Program-made: the position numbers and the translations under genes | NCBI RefSeq assembly: GCF_002224125.1 | Contig: NZ_NCSM01000014.1 | Location: 816,790-880,789, forward strand | Reading direction: 5' to 3' | Origin: Streptomyces sp. NBS 14/10 | GTDB lineage: Bacteria; Actinomycetota; Actinomycetes; Streptomycetales; Streptomycetaceae | Length of the DNA stretch: 64,000 nucleotides | Notes under the pieces: model-generated | Databases searched by the model: none | The model's input: only the letters and a program-made list of their open reading frames with translations | What the model was told of the DNA's origin: nothing | Shown here: in pieces, positions 25,336 through 32,657 of the stretch | Position numbering within the stretch: position 1 is the first letter of the stretch | Layout of the letters: the number at the start of each line of letters is the position of its first letter

Positions 25336-26708
25336 AAAACCCCGGCCTTCAGAGCGGGGAGGAATCGAACCCCTGCGGGCCAGGGAAAGACAAGCCGGTT
25401 CGCCGCCAGTGCGGACCGGGGTCCATAATCAACTACCCGCGCTAGGTCACAAACTGATGGGTTAGTGTGTGAGTCATGGAGGTCACCCACGTGAAGCGGG
25501 CGTTCAAGTACCGCTTCTATCCGACCGATGCGCAGGCAGCAGAGCTGTCGCGCACGTTCGGGTGCGTGCGGAAGGTCTATAACCTGGCGCTTGCGGCGCG
25601 CACGGAGGCGTGGACGCTGCGGCAGGAGCGGGTGAACTACAACGTGACGTCGGCGATGCTGACGGCGTGGAAGAAGACCGAGGAACTGGCGTACCTCAAC
25701 GACGTCTCCTCCGTGCCGCTCCAGCAGGCCCTGCGCCATCTTCAGACGGCGTTCACCAACTTCTTCGCCAAGCGGGCCAGGTACCCGCGGTTCAAGTCGC
25801 GGAAGAGGTCCCGGAAGTCCGCCGAGTACACCACCAGCGCTTTCCGGTTTCGTGACGGGAAGCTGACTTTGGCGAAGATGGCGGAGCCGCTGGACATCGT
25901 GTGGTCCCGTCCTCTTCCGGAGGGCGCGGCGCCGTCCACGGTGACCGTGTCGCAGGATGCGGCCGGACGCTGGTACGTGTCCCTCCTGTGCGAGGACCCG
26001 GCCGTGAAGCCGCTGACCGCCACGGATACGGCGGTCGGCGTGGATGCCGGGCTGGGCCATCTGCTGACCCTGTCCACGGGGGGGAAGATCACCAACCCCC
26101 GGCACGAGCGGCGCGACCGGGCGCGCCTGGCCAAGGCCCAGCGGGAACTTTCCCGCAAGGCCAAGGGCGACGGCGCGAACCGGGCCAGTGCCCGGCGGAA
26201 GGTCGCGCGCATCCATGCCCGCATCGCCGACCGGCGACGCGACAACCTGCACAAGCTCACCACTCGGCTCGTTCGTGAAAACCAAACGATCGTGATCGAG
26301 GATCTCACCGTTCGGAACCTGCTGAAGAACGGCCATCTCGCCCGCGCCATCTCCGACGCGGCCTGGTCGGAGTTCCGCAGCATGCTGGAGTACAAGGCCC
26401 AGTGGTACGGACGCGAAGTGATCGCGGTCGACCGCTGGTTCCCCTCTTCCAAGCTGTGCTCGAACTGTGGAACTCTGCAGCACAAGATGCCGCTGCACAT
26501 CCGCACCTGGACGTGCGAGTGCGGCATCACCCACGACCGCGACGTGAACGCGGCACAGAACCTCAAGGCCGCCGGGCTGGCGGTGTCGGCCTGTGGAGCC
26601 GGTGTAAGACCTCAACGGAGCACTCCGGGCGGGCAGTCGGCGACGAAGCAGGAACCCCTACGGCGCGAGCCGTAGGATCCCCCTCCTTCAGGAGGGGGAG
26701 GAAGTCAA
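25336..26708 (+). mobile_element. TnpB-only IS200/IS605-type (IS1341-like) element
   Basis: About 1.37 kb, with one tnpB and no tnpA. The right end has two perfect hairpins (26658-26675, CTACGGC stem; 26679-26698, CCCCCTCC stem with TTCA loop) and finishes in AGTCAA. The left end has a hairpin CCCCG/CGGGG (25340-25359) with the same CTTCAG loop, after the flank TTGAG. There is no target duplication, as expected for this family. The element lies at the junction between the OFA transporter and its small partner. Ends are set by inspection; the left one rests on the reconstruction of the interrupted operon. Confidence 0.75.
25491..26675 (+). CDS. tnpB: TnpB family RNA-guided nuclease / transposon accessory protein
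   Basis: A 394-aa OrfB-type protein. It has an N-terminal helix-turn-helix region (KRAFKYRFYPTDAQAAELSR) and the RuvC-like fold with VGVDAGLGHLLTLS (first Asp), IVIEDLTVRNLL (Glu) and DRDVNAAQN (last Asp). A four-cysteine zinc ribbon (CSNCG...CECG) lies between the last two. All catalytic residues are present, so nuclease activity guided by an RNA from the element right end is plausible. GTG at 25491 has GGAGG 8 nt upstream; ATG at 25476 is the alternative and lacks a ribosome site. Its stop is inside a right-end hairpin. Confidence 0.92.
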   Translation: MKRAFKYRFYPTDAQAAELSRTFGCVRKVYNLALAARTEAWTLRQERVNYNVTSAMLTAWKKTEELAYLNDVSSVPLQQALRHLQTAFTNFFAKRARYPRFKSRKRSRKSAEYTTSAFRFRDGKLTLAKMAEPLDIVWSRPLPEGAAPSTVTVSQDAAGRWYVSLLCEDPAVKPLTATDTAVGVDAGLGHLLTLSTGGKITNPRHERRDRARLAKAQRELSRKAKGDGANRASARRKVARIHARIADRRRDNLHKLTTRLVRENQTIVIEDLTVRNLLKNGHLARAISDAAWSEFRSMLEYKAQWYGREVIAVDRWFPSSKLCSNCGTLQHKMPLHIRTWTCECGITHDRDVNAAQNLKAAGLAVSACGAGVRPQRSTPGGQSATKQEPLRREP

Positions 26709-26726
26709 CGGTCCGTTCCCTTCTCG
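26640..26726 (+). ncRNA. Putative omega RNA (reRNA) at the tnpB 3' end
   Basis: In TnpB elements the guide RNA comes from the 3' end of tnpB and the transposon right end, and its guide is the flanking host DNA. Two stacked hairpins here (26658-26675, 26679-26698) fit the scaffold. The guide would begin right after TCAA at 26708 and read CGGTCCGTTCCCTTCTCG. The 5' end is a guess. Confidence 0.35.
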
Positions 26727-28108
26727 GCGGGCTTCTCGGCGGGTTGCGCGGCGGTTTGCTCGACCGGCTCTCCCGCGGGCTCGTGGAAGCGCGGATTGAC
26801 CGGCCGGATCAGCTCGTTGGCCACGAAGCCGACGACGAGCAGGCCGATCATGATGGACATGGAGAGCGAGTAGAGGCCGGGGCCGGTGTGTCCGGTCTCC
26901 TTCTGGTGGTCGGCGACCTTGTTGACGATGAACGGGCCGAGGACCCCGGCCAGCGACCAGGCCGTCAGCAGCCGTCCGTGGATCGCGCCCACCTGGTAGG
27001 TGCCGAACAGATCCTTCAGATACGCCGGTACGGTCGCGAACCCGCCGCCGTAGAAGGACAGGATCACCAGCGCGCAGACCACGAACAGCGGCTTGGAGGA
27101 GTCCCCGAGCTGCGCGAGCGCCAGATACATCAGTGCCCCCACGCCCAGGTAGATCCGGTACATGTTCTTGCGGCCGAGCAGGTCGGAGGTCGACGACCAC
27201 AGCAGCCGCCCCGTCATGTTCGCGGCCGACAGCAGCGCCACGAAGCCCGCGGCGGCTGAGGTGGTGACGGAGGCCGAGGTGTCCGCGAAGTAGTCCGTGA
27301 TCATCGGCGCGGCCTTCTCCAGGATGCCGATACCGGCCGTGACGTTCATGCACAGCACGACCCACAGGCACCAGAACTGCGGGGTGCGGATGGCGTTTCG
27401 GGCGGAGACGTGGGCGGTGCTGACCAGGCGGCCGGGTGTGCTCGGCGGCTCCCAGCCGGCCGGCCGCCAGCCGTCCGGCGGCACCCGCACCAGCAGTACG
27501 CCGAGCGCCATGAAGGCACCGTAGGTGAGCGCGTGCACCAGGAAGGTGGATGCGATTCCGGAGCTGTCCTCGCCGAACGCGTCCAGCAGCCGGGTCGACC
27601 AGGGCGAGGCGATGAGCGCGCCGCCGCCGAAGCCCATGATGGCGATGCCGGTGGCCATTCCTGGTCGGTCGGGGAACCACTTCATCAGCGTCGAGACCGG
27701 TGAGATGTATCCGATGCCGAGGCCGATGCCGCCGATGAAGCCATAGCCGAGGACCACCAGCCAGTACTGGCGGGTGGCGGCGCCCAGCGCGGCGACGAGG
27801 AAACCGGAGGAGAAGCAGACCAGCGATACGAACATCGCCCAGCGCGGACCGTTGCGCTCGACCAGCGTGCCGCCGAAGGCCGCGGAGAGGCCCAGCATCA
27901 CGATGCCCAGCTGGAAGGGGAGCGCGCTCGCCGTGCCCGACAGGTCGAGCGAGGACTCCAGCGGCGACTTGAACACGCTCCAGGCGTACGCCTGGCCGAT
28001 GGCGAGATGGACGGACAGCGCGGCGGGCGGAACCAGCCAGCGGCTCCAGCCCGGCGGCGCGAGGGTGCGGGAGCGGTCGAGGAAGGCGAGGCGGGGAGTG
28101 GAGGGCAT
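26705..28108 (-). CDS. OFA-family MFS transporter (oxalate/formate antiporter-like)
   Basis: About 467 aa with 12 membrane segments. Family marks are AIGQAYAWSVFKSPLE in the first helix, WFPDRPGMATGIAIMGFGGGALI, and FYGGGFATVPAYLKDLFG. It is likely to exchange oxalate for formate across the membrane, given the oxalate and formate genes around it. The stop codon TGA (26705-26707) lies inside the inserted element, so the native C-terminus has been replaced by a slightly shorter one. ATG at 28108 is used; a GTG at 28133-28135 abuts AGGAG. It is divergent from gntR across a shared site at 28181. Confidence 0.9.
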   Translation of the reverse strand: MPSTPRLAFLDRSRTLAPPGWSRWLVPPAALSVHLAIGQAYAWSVFKSPLESSLDLSGTASALPFQLGIVMLGLSAAFGGTLVERNGPRWAMFVSLVCFSSGFLVAALGAATRQYWLVVLGYGFIGGIGLGIGYISPVSTLMKWFPDRPGMATGIAIMGFGGGALIASPWSTRLLDAFGEDSSGIASTFLVHALTYGAFMALGVLLVRVPPDGWRPAGWEPPSTPGRLVSTAHVSARNAIRTPQFWCLWVVLCMNVTAGIGILEKAAPMITDYFADTSASVTTSAAAGFVALLSAANMTGRLLWSSTSDLLGRKNMYRIYLGVGALMYLALAQLGDSSKPLFVVCALVILSFYGGGFATVPAYLKDLFGTYQVGAIHGRLLTAWSLAGVLGPFIVNKVADHQKETGHTGPGLYSLSMSIMIGLLVVGFVANELIRPVNPRFHEPAGEPVEQTAAQPAEKPAEKGTDR

Positions 28109-28180
28109 GGTTGCGACTTTAAGTAATTCGGCCACCTCCTGACCAGATGTCAGAGGTCAGTGCGTGGACAGTATGGGTAA

Positions 28181-28192
28181 ACTGTAGACAAT
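28181..28192 (-). promoter_or_regulatory. ATTGNNTACAGT site between the OFA transporter and gntR
   Basis: On the minus strand it reads ATTGTCTACAGT; a further ACAGT half-site lies at 28168-28172, in inverted orientation to ACTGT at 28181-28185. It sits in the divergent promoter region of the transporter and the GntR gene, where autoregulation would be expected. Confidence 0.55.
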
Positions 28193-28305
28193 AACCAATC
28201 AGGGGAGCCTGTCCGCCAAGGGAGCCCGAGAAAGCTCGAGTATCCGTACTCATACCCGTACCCGAATACCCGAGAGCCCGAGACGACGAATCCGAAAGGG
28301 GCCCG

Positions 28306-28983
28306 ATGCTGTCCAGAGGACTGCCGCAGGGCGCGGTGCCGAAGCTGGAGCGACCGGGGCCGCTCCGCGAGCGCGTCTACGAGGCGCTGCTCGAGCTGAT
28401 CACCACCCGCGCCCTGCGCCCCGGCCAGCACCTGGTCGAGAGCGAGCTCGCCGGCCATCTCGGAGTCTCCCGCCAGCCGGTGCGCGAGGCACTGCAGCGG
28501 CTGAACACGGAGGGCTGGGTGGATCTGCGCCCCGCCCAGGGCGCGTTCGTCCACGAGCCCACCGAGGAGGAGGCCGACCAACTCCTCACGGTCCGCACCC
28601 TCCTGGAGGCCGAGGCCGCCCGGCTGGCCGCCGCACACGCCGGGCCGTCCGGGGTCGAGGCGCTGGAGGAACTGTGCGTCAAGGGCGAGCGTGCGGTGCT
28701 CGCCGACGATGTGGACGGCGCGGTCGCGGCCAACGCGGAGTTCCACGCCAAGGTGATGGAGCTCGCGGGAAACGCGGTCCTGGCCGAACTGGCCGCCCAG
28801 GTGGACCGCCGGGTCCGCTGGTACTACACCCCGGTGGCCCGCCAGCGCGGCAAGCAGTCCTGGATCGAACACCGCGAGCTGATCGCGGCCATCTCCGCCC
28901 AGGACGAGCGCCGCGCCACGGACGTCATGCGCGCCCACACCGAGCACACCCGGCGTACGTACCACGAGCGCGAGGGCGGCTGA
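28306..28983 (+). CDS. GntR-family regulator, FCD (FadR-like) subfamily
   Basis: A 225-aa regulator. It has an N-terminal winged helix (LRERVYEALLELITTRALRPGQHLVESELAGHLGVSRQPVREALQRL in pattern, about residues 20-65) and a C-terminal all-helical FCD domain with metal-binding candidates (E-F-H in NAEFHAKVM, H in EHRELIAAI, H in RAHTEHT). Such proteins usually sense carboxylic acids. AAAGGGG precedes the ATG. It is divergent from an OFA transporter and shares an operator-like site with the formate dehydrogenase and oxalate operons, so I infer it controls oxalate/formate use. Confidence 0.92.
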   Translation: MLSRGLPQGAVPKLERPGPLRERVYEALLELITTRALRPGQHLVESELAGHLGVSRQPVREALQRLNTEGWVDLRPAQGAFVHEPTEEEADQLLTVRTLLEAEAARLAAAHAGPSGVEALEELCVKGERAVLADDVDGAVAANAEFHAKVMELAGNAVLAELAAQVDRRVRWYYTPVARQRGKQSWIEHRELIAAISAQDERRATDVMRAHTEHTRRTYHEREGG

Positions 28984-29029
28984 CGGGCTGACCGACTGAC
29001 AGGCCGTCGCGGAGGCGCGTCACCCCGCG

Positions 29030-29308
29030 TCACCCCATGCTTTCGACCGCCTCCTTGGCCTCTTTCAGATCCGCCCCGGTGATCTCCCGGTAGGCCTTGA
29101 TGGCGTGCAACTTCTTTCCCTCCACGAGGAGGGCCCGCACCGGCGCCAGCTCCGGTTGGGGTTCCTCGAGGCCCAGGTGCTCGAGTATCAGATCGACCTT
29201 GCGGGTCAACTGCGCGGTCCTGCGGTTCAGCTTGTCGACCTTGCGCTCGACGGCCGACCCCAACACCGCGATGACCATCACGACCAGGGCTACTGCTGTC
29301 AGTGTCAT
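29030..29308 (-). CDS. Membrane-anchored protein with ribosomal L7/L12 C-terminal-like domain
   Basis: A 92-aa protein with an N-terminal membrane helix (TLTAVALVVMVIAVLGSAV), a short coiled coil (VERKVDKLNRRTAQLTRKVDLIL), and a C-terminal segment matching the bL12 CTD core (KLHAIKAYREITGADLKEAKEAVE). The true ribosomal protein has no membrane helix, so this is a paralogue of unknown role seen in actinobacteria. ATG at 29308 has GCGGAG close by. It is convergent with gntR and 12 bp upstream of... the end of the MmyB-type regulator gene, which lies on the same strand and may be co-transcribed. Confidence 0.82.
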   Translation of the reverse strand: MTLTAVALVVMVIAVLGSAVERKVDKLNRRTAQLTRKVDLILEHLGLEEPQPELAPVRALLVEGKKLHAIKAYREITGADLKEAKEAVESMG

Positions 29309-29319
29309 GCTCCGCAACC

Positions 29320-30171
29320 CTAGCGATCACGCTGGGGCGGGGAATCCGCCCGGCGCCGGGTGGCGTGGACGGAGCCGAGGAGGCCCAGAGCCTCGGCGCT
29401 GGGGCTGCCCGGTTCGGCGTGGTAGATGATGAGCTGCTGGCCGGGGGCGTCACGTACGTCGAAGGCCTGGTAGGTGAGGGTGAGCGGGCCGACGTCCGGG
29501 TGCAGGAAGCGCTTGGGCTCCCGAGTCTTGCCGCGCACGCTGTGCGTGTTCCAGAGGCGGGTGAACTCCGCGCTGTGCTCGGTGAGGGTGGCGACGAGCT
29601 CGCGCAGCCGCGGGTCGTCCGCGTCAAAGCCGGTCGCCTCGCGCAGATTGGCCACGGTGGCCTGGGCCGTCCAGTCCCAGTCCGGGTAGAAGCCACGCGC
29701 CACGGGGTCCAGGAAGGCCATGCGGACCAGATTGTCCGCGGCTGCGAACGGGGCGTACAGGGCGTCGGTCAGGGCGTTGGCGGCGAGGATGTCCATCGTG
29801 CGGTTGATCACGAACGCCGGGGTGTTCGGGTAGCCGTCCATCAGCTGGCGCAGCGCCGGGGACACGGTGGCGGCGGTGGCGGCGGGTCGTATGCCCGGCG
29901 CCACCCCGGCCACTCGGTGCAGATGGGCCCGGGCGTCCGGATCGAGGCGCAGGGCGCGACCGAGGGCGTCGAGCACCTGGGGCGAGGGATGGCGCTCACG
30001 GCCCTGTTCCAGCCGCGTGTAGTAGTCGACGTTCATCCCGGCCAGGACCGCGACCTCCTCACGGCGCAGCCCGGCGACCCTGCGCACCCCGTGGCTCGGC
30101 ATGCCGACGTCCTCCGGCCGCAGGGCGGCGCGCCGCGTACGCAGAAAGTCTCCCAGGTGGTTGTCAGCCAT
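29320..30171 (-). CDS. MmyB-like helix-turn-helix regulator
   Basis: A 283-aa regulator. The XRE-type HTH covers residues 5-75 (LGDFLRTRRAALRPEDVG, VRRVAGLRREEVAVLAGMNVDYYTRLEQGRE). It is followed by the MmyB ligand-binding PAS-like domain (PAFVINRTMDILAANALTDAL, NLVRMAFLDPVARGFYPDW, TLTYQAFDVRDAPGQQLIIY), which binds fatty acids in characterised relatives. It is divergent from an SDR gene at 30311, the classical MmyB/SDR pairing, and is expected to regulate it. Confidence 0.92.
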   Translation of the reverse strand: MADNHLGDFLRTRRAALRPEDVGMPSHGVRRVAGLRREEVAVLAGMNVDYYTRLEQGRERHPSPQVLDALGRALRLDPDARAHLHRVAGVAPGIRPAATAATVSPALRQLMDGYPNTPAFVINRTMDILAANALTDALYAPFAAADNLVRMAFLDPVARGFYPDWDWTAQATVANLREATGFDADDPRLRELVATLTEHSAEFTRLWNTHSVRGKTREPKRFLHPDVGPLTLTYQAFDVRDAPGQQLIIYHAEPGSPSAEALGLLGSVHATRRRADSPPQRDR

Positions 30172-30310
30172 GTGTCCAGGCTAGGCGGCGGCTCCGCGGG
30201 CTGCCTGGGTGTGCCGCACCCAGGCAGCGCCTGTCCTGGTTGACGGCCTCTGACCTGCTCAGACTCGGCGTGACGGAAGTGTTCCACCTGACGATTTACG
30301 GAGAAAACAC

Positions 30311-31057
30311 ATGACGGAGACCGCCGGGAATGCAAACAAGGTCGTCCTGGTCACCGGAGCGAGCAGCGGCATCGGGGAGGCCACCGCCCGCCGCCTGGCC
30401 GCCGACGGGCACCACGTCCTGCTGGGCGCGCGGCGCGTCGACCGCCTGGAGGCGCTGGTCCAGGACATCACCGCCAAGGGCGGCAGCGCCGCCTGCCGGT
30501 CGCTGGACGTCACGGACGCCGCCGATATGCGGGACTTCGTCGCCACCGCCGTTGAGCGCTGGGGACGGGTGGACGTGATGGTCAACAACGCCGGGGTGAT
30601 GCCGCTCTCGCCGCTCGGGGCGCTGAAGGTCGACGAGTGGGATCGCATGATCGATGTGAACATCCGCGGTGTGCTGTACGGCATCGCGGCCGCCCTGCCG
30701 GTGATGCGGCGGCAGCGAGGCGGGCACTTCGTGAACGTCGCCTCGGTCGGCGCGTACGAGGTGTCGCCCACCGCCGCCGTGTACTGCGCGACCAAGTTCG
30801 CCGTACGCGCGCTCTCCGAGGGGCTGCGCCAGGAGTCGGCCACCGACATCCGGGTCAGCGTGGTGTCCCCGGGCGTCACCGAGTCCGAACTCGCCGAATC
30901 GATCTCCGACCCGGAGGCCCGCGAGGCGATGAAGGCATATCGCGCGGTGGCCATCCCCGCGTCGGCGGTCGCGGATGCCATCGCCTTCGCCGTCAGCCGG
31001 CCCGCCGAGGTCGACGTGAACGAGATCGTGGTACGCCCCACCGCGAGCGCCCAGTAG
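30311..31057 (+). CDS. SDR-family oxidoreductase (MmyB-paired)
   Basis: A 248-aa classical SDR: TGASSGIG cofactor loop, NNAGVMPLSPL, catalytic VNVASVGAYE and YCATK, and PGVTESELAE. It matches the YdfG/serine dehydrogenase-like group often found beside MmyB regulators. ATG at 30311 has GGAGAAAACAC upstream. It ends 35 bp before a strong hairpin shared with the converging OFA transporter. The substrate is unknown. Confidence 0.92.
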   Translation: MTETAGNANKVVLVTGASSGIGEATARRLAADGHHVLLGARRVDRLEALVQDITAKGGSAACRSLDVTDAADMRDFVATAVERWGRVDVMVNNAGVMPLSPLGALKVDEWDRMIDVNIRGVLYGIAAALPVMRRQRGGHFVNVASVGAYEVSPTAAVYCATKFAVRALSEGLRQESATDIRVSVVSPGVTESELAESISDPEAREAMKAYRAVAIPASAVADAIAFAVSRPAEVDVNEIVVRPTASAQ

Positions 31058-31091
31058 CCCGCGTAGTTGCCTCAGCCGCGCAGCGAAACGC

Positions 31092-31132
31092 GGGACGGCG
31101 GCACGCCCATGGTGCAGGCGTGCCGCCGTCCC
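31092..31132. terminator. Bidirectional terminator hairpin
   Basis: A perfect 16-bp stem (GGGACGGCGGCACGCC and its complement) with a 9-nt loop lies between the convergent SDR (ends 31057) and OFA transporter (ends 31190) genes. Confidence 0.85.
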
Positions 31133-31189
31133 GAATCCGCCACCGTACGAGGCTCGCGCCGCCGTACGACGGCCTGTCTCACATCGCCG

Positions 31190-32581
31190 TCAGACCGCCT
31201 CCCGGCTGATCGGCTGTGGGTTGGGCGCGATGTCCCGGACCCGTGGCCGGCCCGGCTGGCGCAGCAGCAGGGCGACCGCGGCCGCCACCATGGAGATGCC
31301 GCCGGCCAGCGCGTACGCCCCGTCGTACCCCCAGTCGTCGACCACCATGGAGCCGAGGCCGCCGCCGAACAGCCCGCTGACCAGCTTTCCGCTGTACACC
31401 AGGCCGTAGTTGGTGGCGTTGTAGTTCTCGCCGAAGTAGTCCGGGGTCAGGGCGGCGAACATCGGGTAGAAGGCGCCGCCGCCGAAGCCGGAGAGGAAGG
31501 CGAAGACGAGGAACAGCGCCTCGTTGTGCAGGTTTCCGGCCCAGATCACCCCGAACTGCGCGAGCCCCAGGACCACGATCACGAACACCAGGGTGTTCTT
31601 GCGCCCCCAGATGTCCGACAGCCAGCCCACGACCCCGCGGCCCACGCCGTTGATGACGGACATGACGCCCATCGACGAGGCCGCGACCAGCGGGCCGAAG
31701 CCCACCTCCTTGGCGTAGTCGACCTGGAAGGAGATGCCGAAGATGGACACCCCGGCCGTCATCACCAGCGACAGCCACATCAGCGGCAGCATGCCCGTCC
31801 TGATGGCCTCCTTGGGCGTGTACTGCCGCACCGCGGGCGGGTTCTTGGCCAGGCTCGCCGCGGTCTTGGCGTTGCCGCTGAAGCGGATCGGGTCGATATG
31901 CGCGGGCCACCAGTTCTTGGGCGGGTCCTTGAAGAACCAGGCGCAGACCGCCACCACGATCAGCACATAGACACCGATGAGGTCGAGCACCTCGTTGTAG
32001 TTTCCGGTGTCGAACCAGTAGTTGAAGATGAAGATGAACGGCAGTGCGCCGTACGCGAAGCCGCCGTTGACGAACCCGGTCTTCGCGCCGCGCCGCTCCG
32101 GGAACCACTTGCCCACCATATTGATGCAGGTGGCGTAGACGAGCCCGGAGCCGAGCCCCCCGACGACGCCGAAGCCGAAGATCGCGGCGGCAACGTTGTC
32201 GAGGTGGGAGAGGGCGAGGAAGCCGACCAGACACAGCGCCGACCCGGTGAACATCGCCCTGCGGGCGGTCAGTATCCCCCTCTCCCGCATCCAGCCGGCC
32301 GGGAAGGCGATCCCGGCCTGGAAGAACACCCACACGCTCAGGATCCAGAAGGTGTTGCTCTGGCTCCAGCCGTGTGCTTCGGAGAGCGTGTCCTCGGCCG
32401 ATCCGTACGCGTACTCGGACACGCTGATGGCCATCATCGCGATCCACGGCAGATAGACCATCAACTTCCGGCTGTGGCCGAGAATGTCGCGGTCCGTCTC
32501 GCCGATGCGGTAGATGCGCCCCTTGCCGTCCTGCACTTCTCGGAATGGCACGGTCCCATCCCGGTGTTGCTCTGTGCTCAT
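31190..32581 (-). CDS. Second OFA-family MFS transporter
   Basis: A 463-aa, 12-segment transporter with OFA features: EYAYGSAEDTL and SQSNTFWILSVWVFFQAGIAF in the first helices, WFPERRGAKTGFVNGGFAYGALPF, GRGVVGWLSDIWGRKN, and FGGGAFYPMFAALTPDYFGENY. It resembles the oxalate/formate antiporter-like branch with a long insertion (GNYNEVLDL). AAGGGGACGTC precedes the ATG. It lies 76 bp after the acyl-CoA synthetase gene, so it probably ends the frc/oxc operon and supplies the substrate. Unlike the first copy, no small partner gene follows it. Confidence 0.9.
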   Translation of the reverse strand: MSTEQHRDGTVPFREVQDGKGRIYRIGETDRDILGHSRKLMVYLPWIAMMAISVSEYAYGSAEDTLSEAHGWSQSNTFWILSVWVFFQAGIAFPAGWMRERGILTARRAMFTGSALCLVGFLALSHLDNVAAAIFGFGVVGGLGSGLVYATCINMVGKWFPERRGAKTGFVNGGFAYGALPFIFIFNYWFDTGNYNEVLDLIGVYVLIVVAVCAWFFKDPPKNWWPAHIDPIRFSGNAKTAASLAKNPPAVRQYTPKEAIRTGMLPLMWLSLVMTAGVSIFGISFQVDYAKEVGFGPLVAASSMGVMSVINGVGRGVVGWLSDIWGRKNTLVFVIVVLGLAQFGVIWAGNLHNEALFLVFAFLSGFGGGAFYPMFAALTPDYFGENYNATNYGLVYSGKLVSGLFGGGLGSMVVDDWGYDGAYALAGGISMVAAAVALLLRQPGRPRVRDIAPNPQPISREAV

Positions 32582-32657
32582 GACGTCCCCTTGGCTTCGA
32601 AGGAACTGGCCAGCGCCCCCTGTCCAAACTCTTCGTGCTCGGGAGAACGGTGCGCTT

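Noticed and set aside
28240..28290. Short TACCC-like repeats before gntR
   Set aside because: Irregular in spacing and sequence; no clear unit or symmetry beyond the site at 28181-28192.
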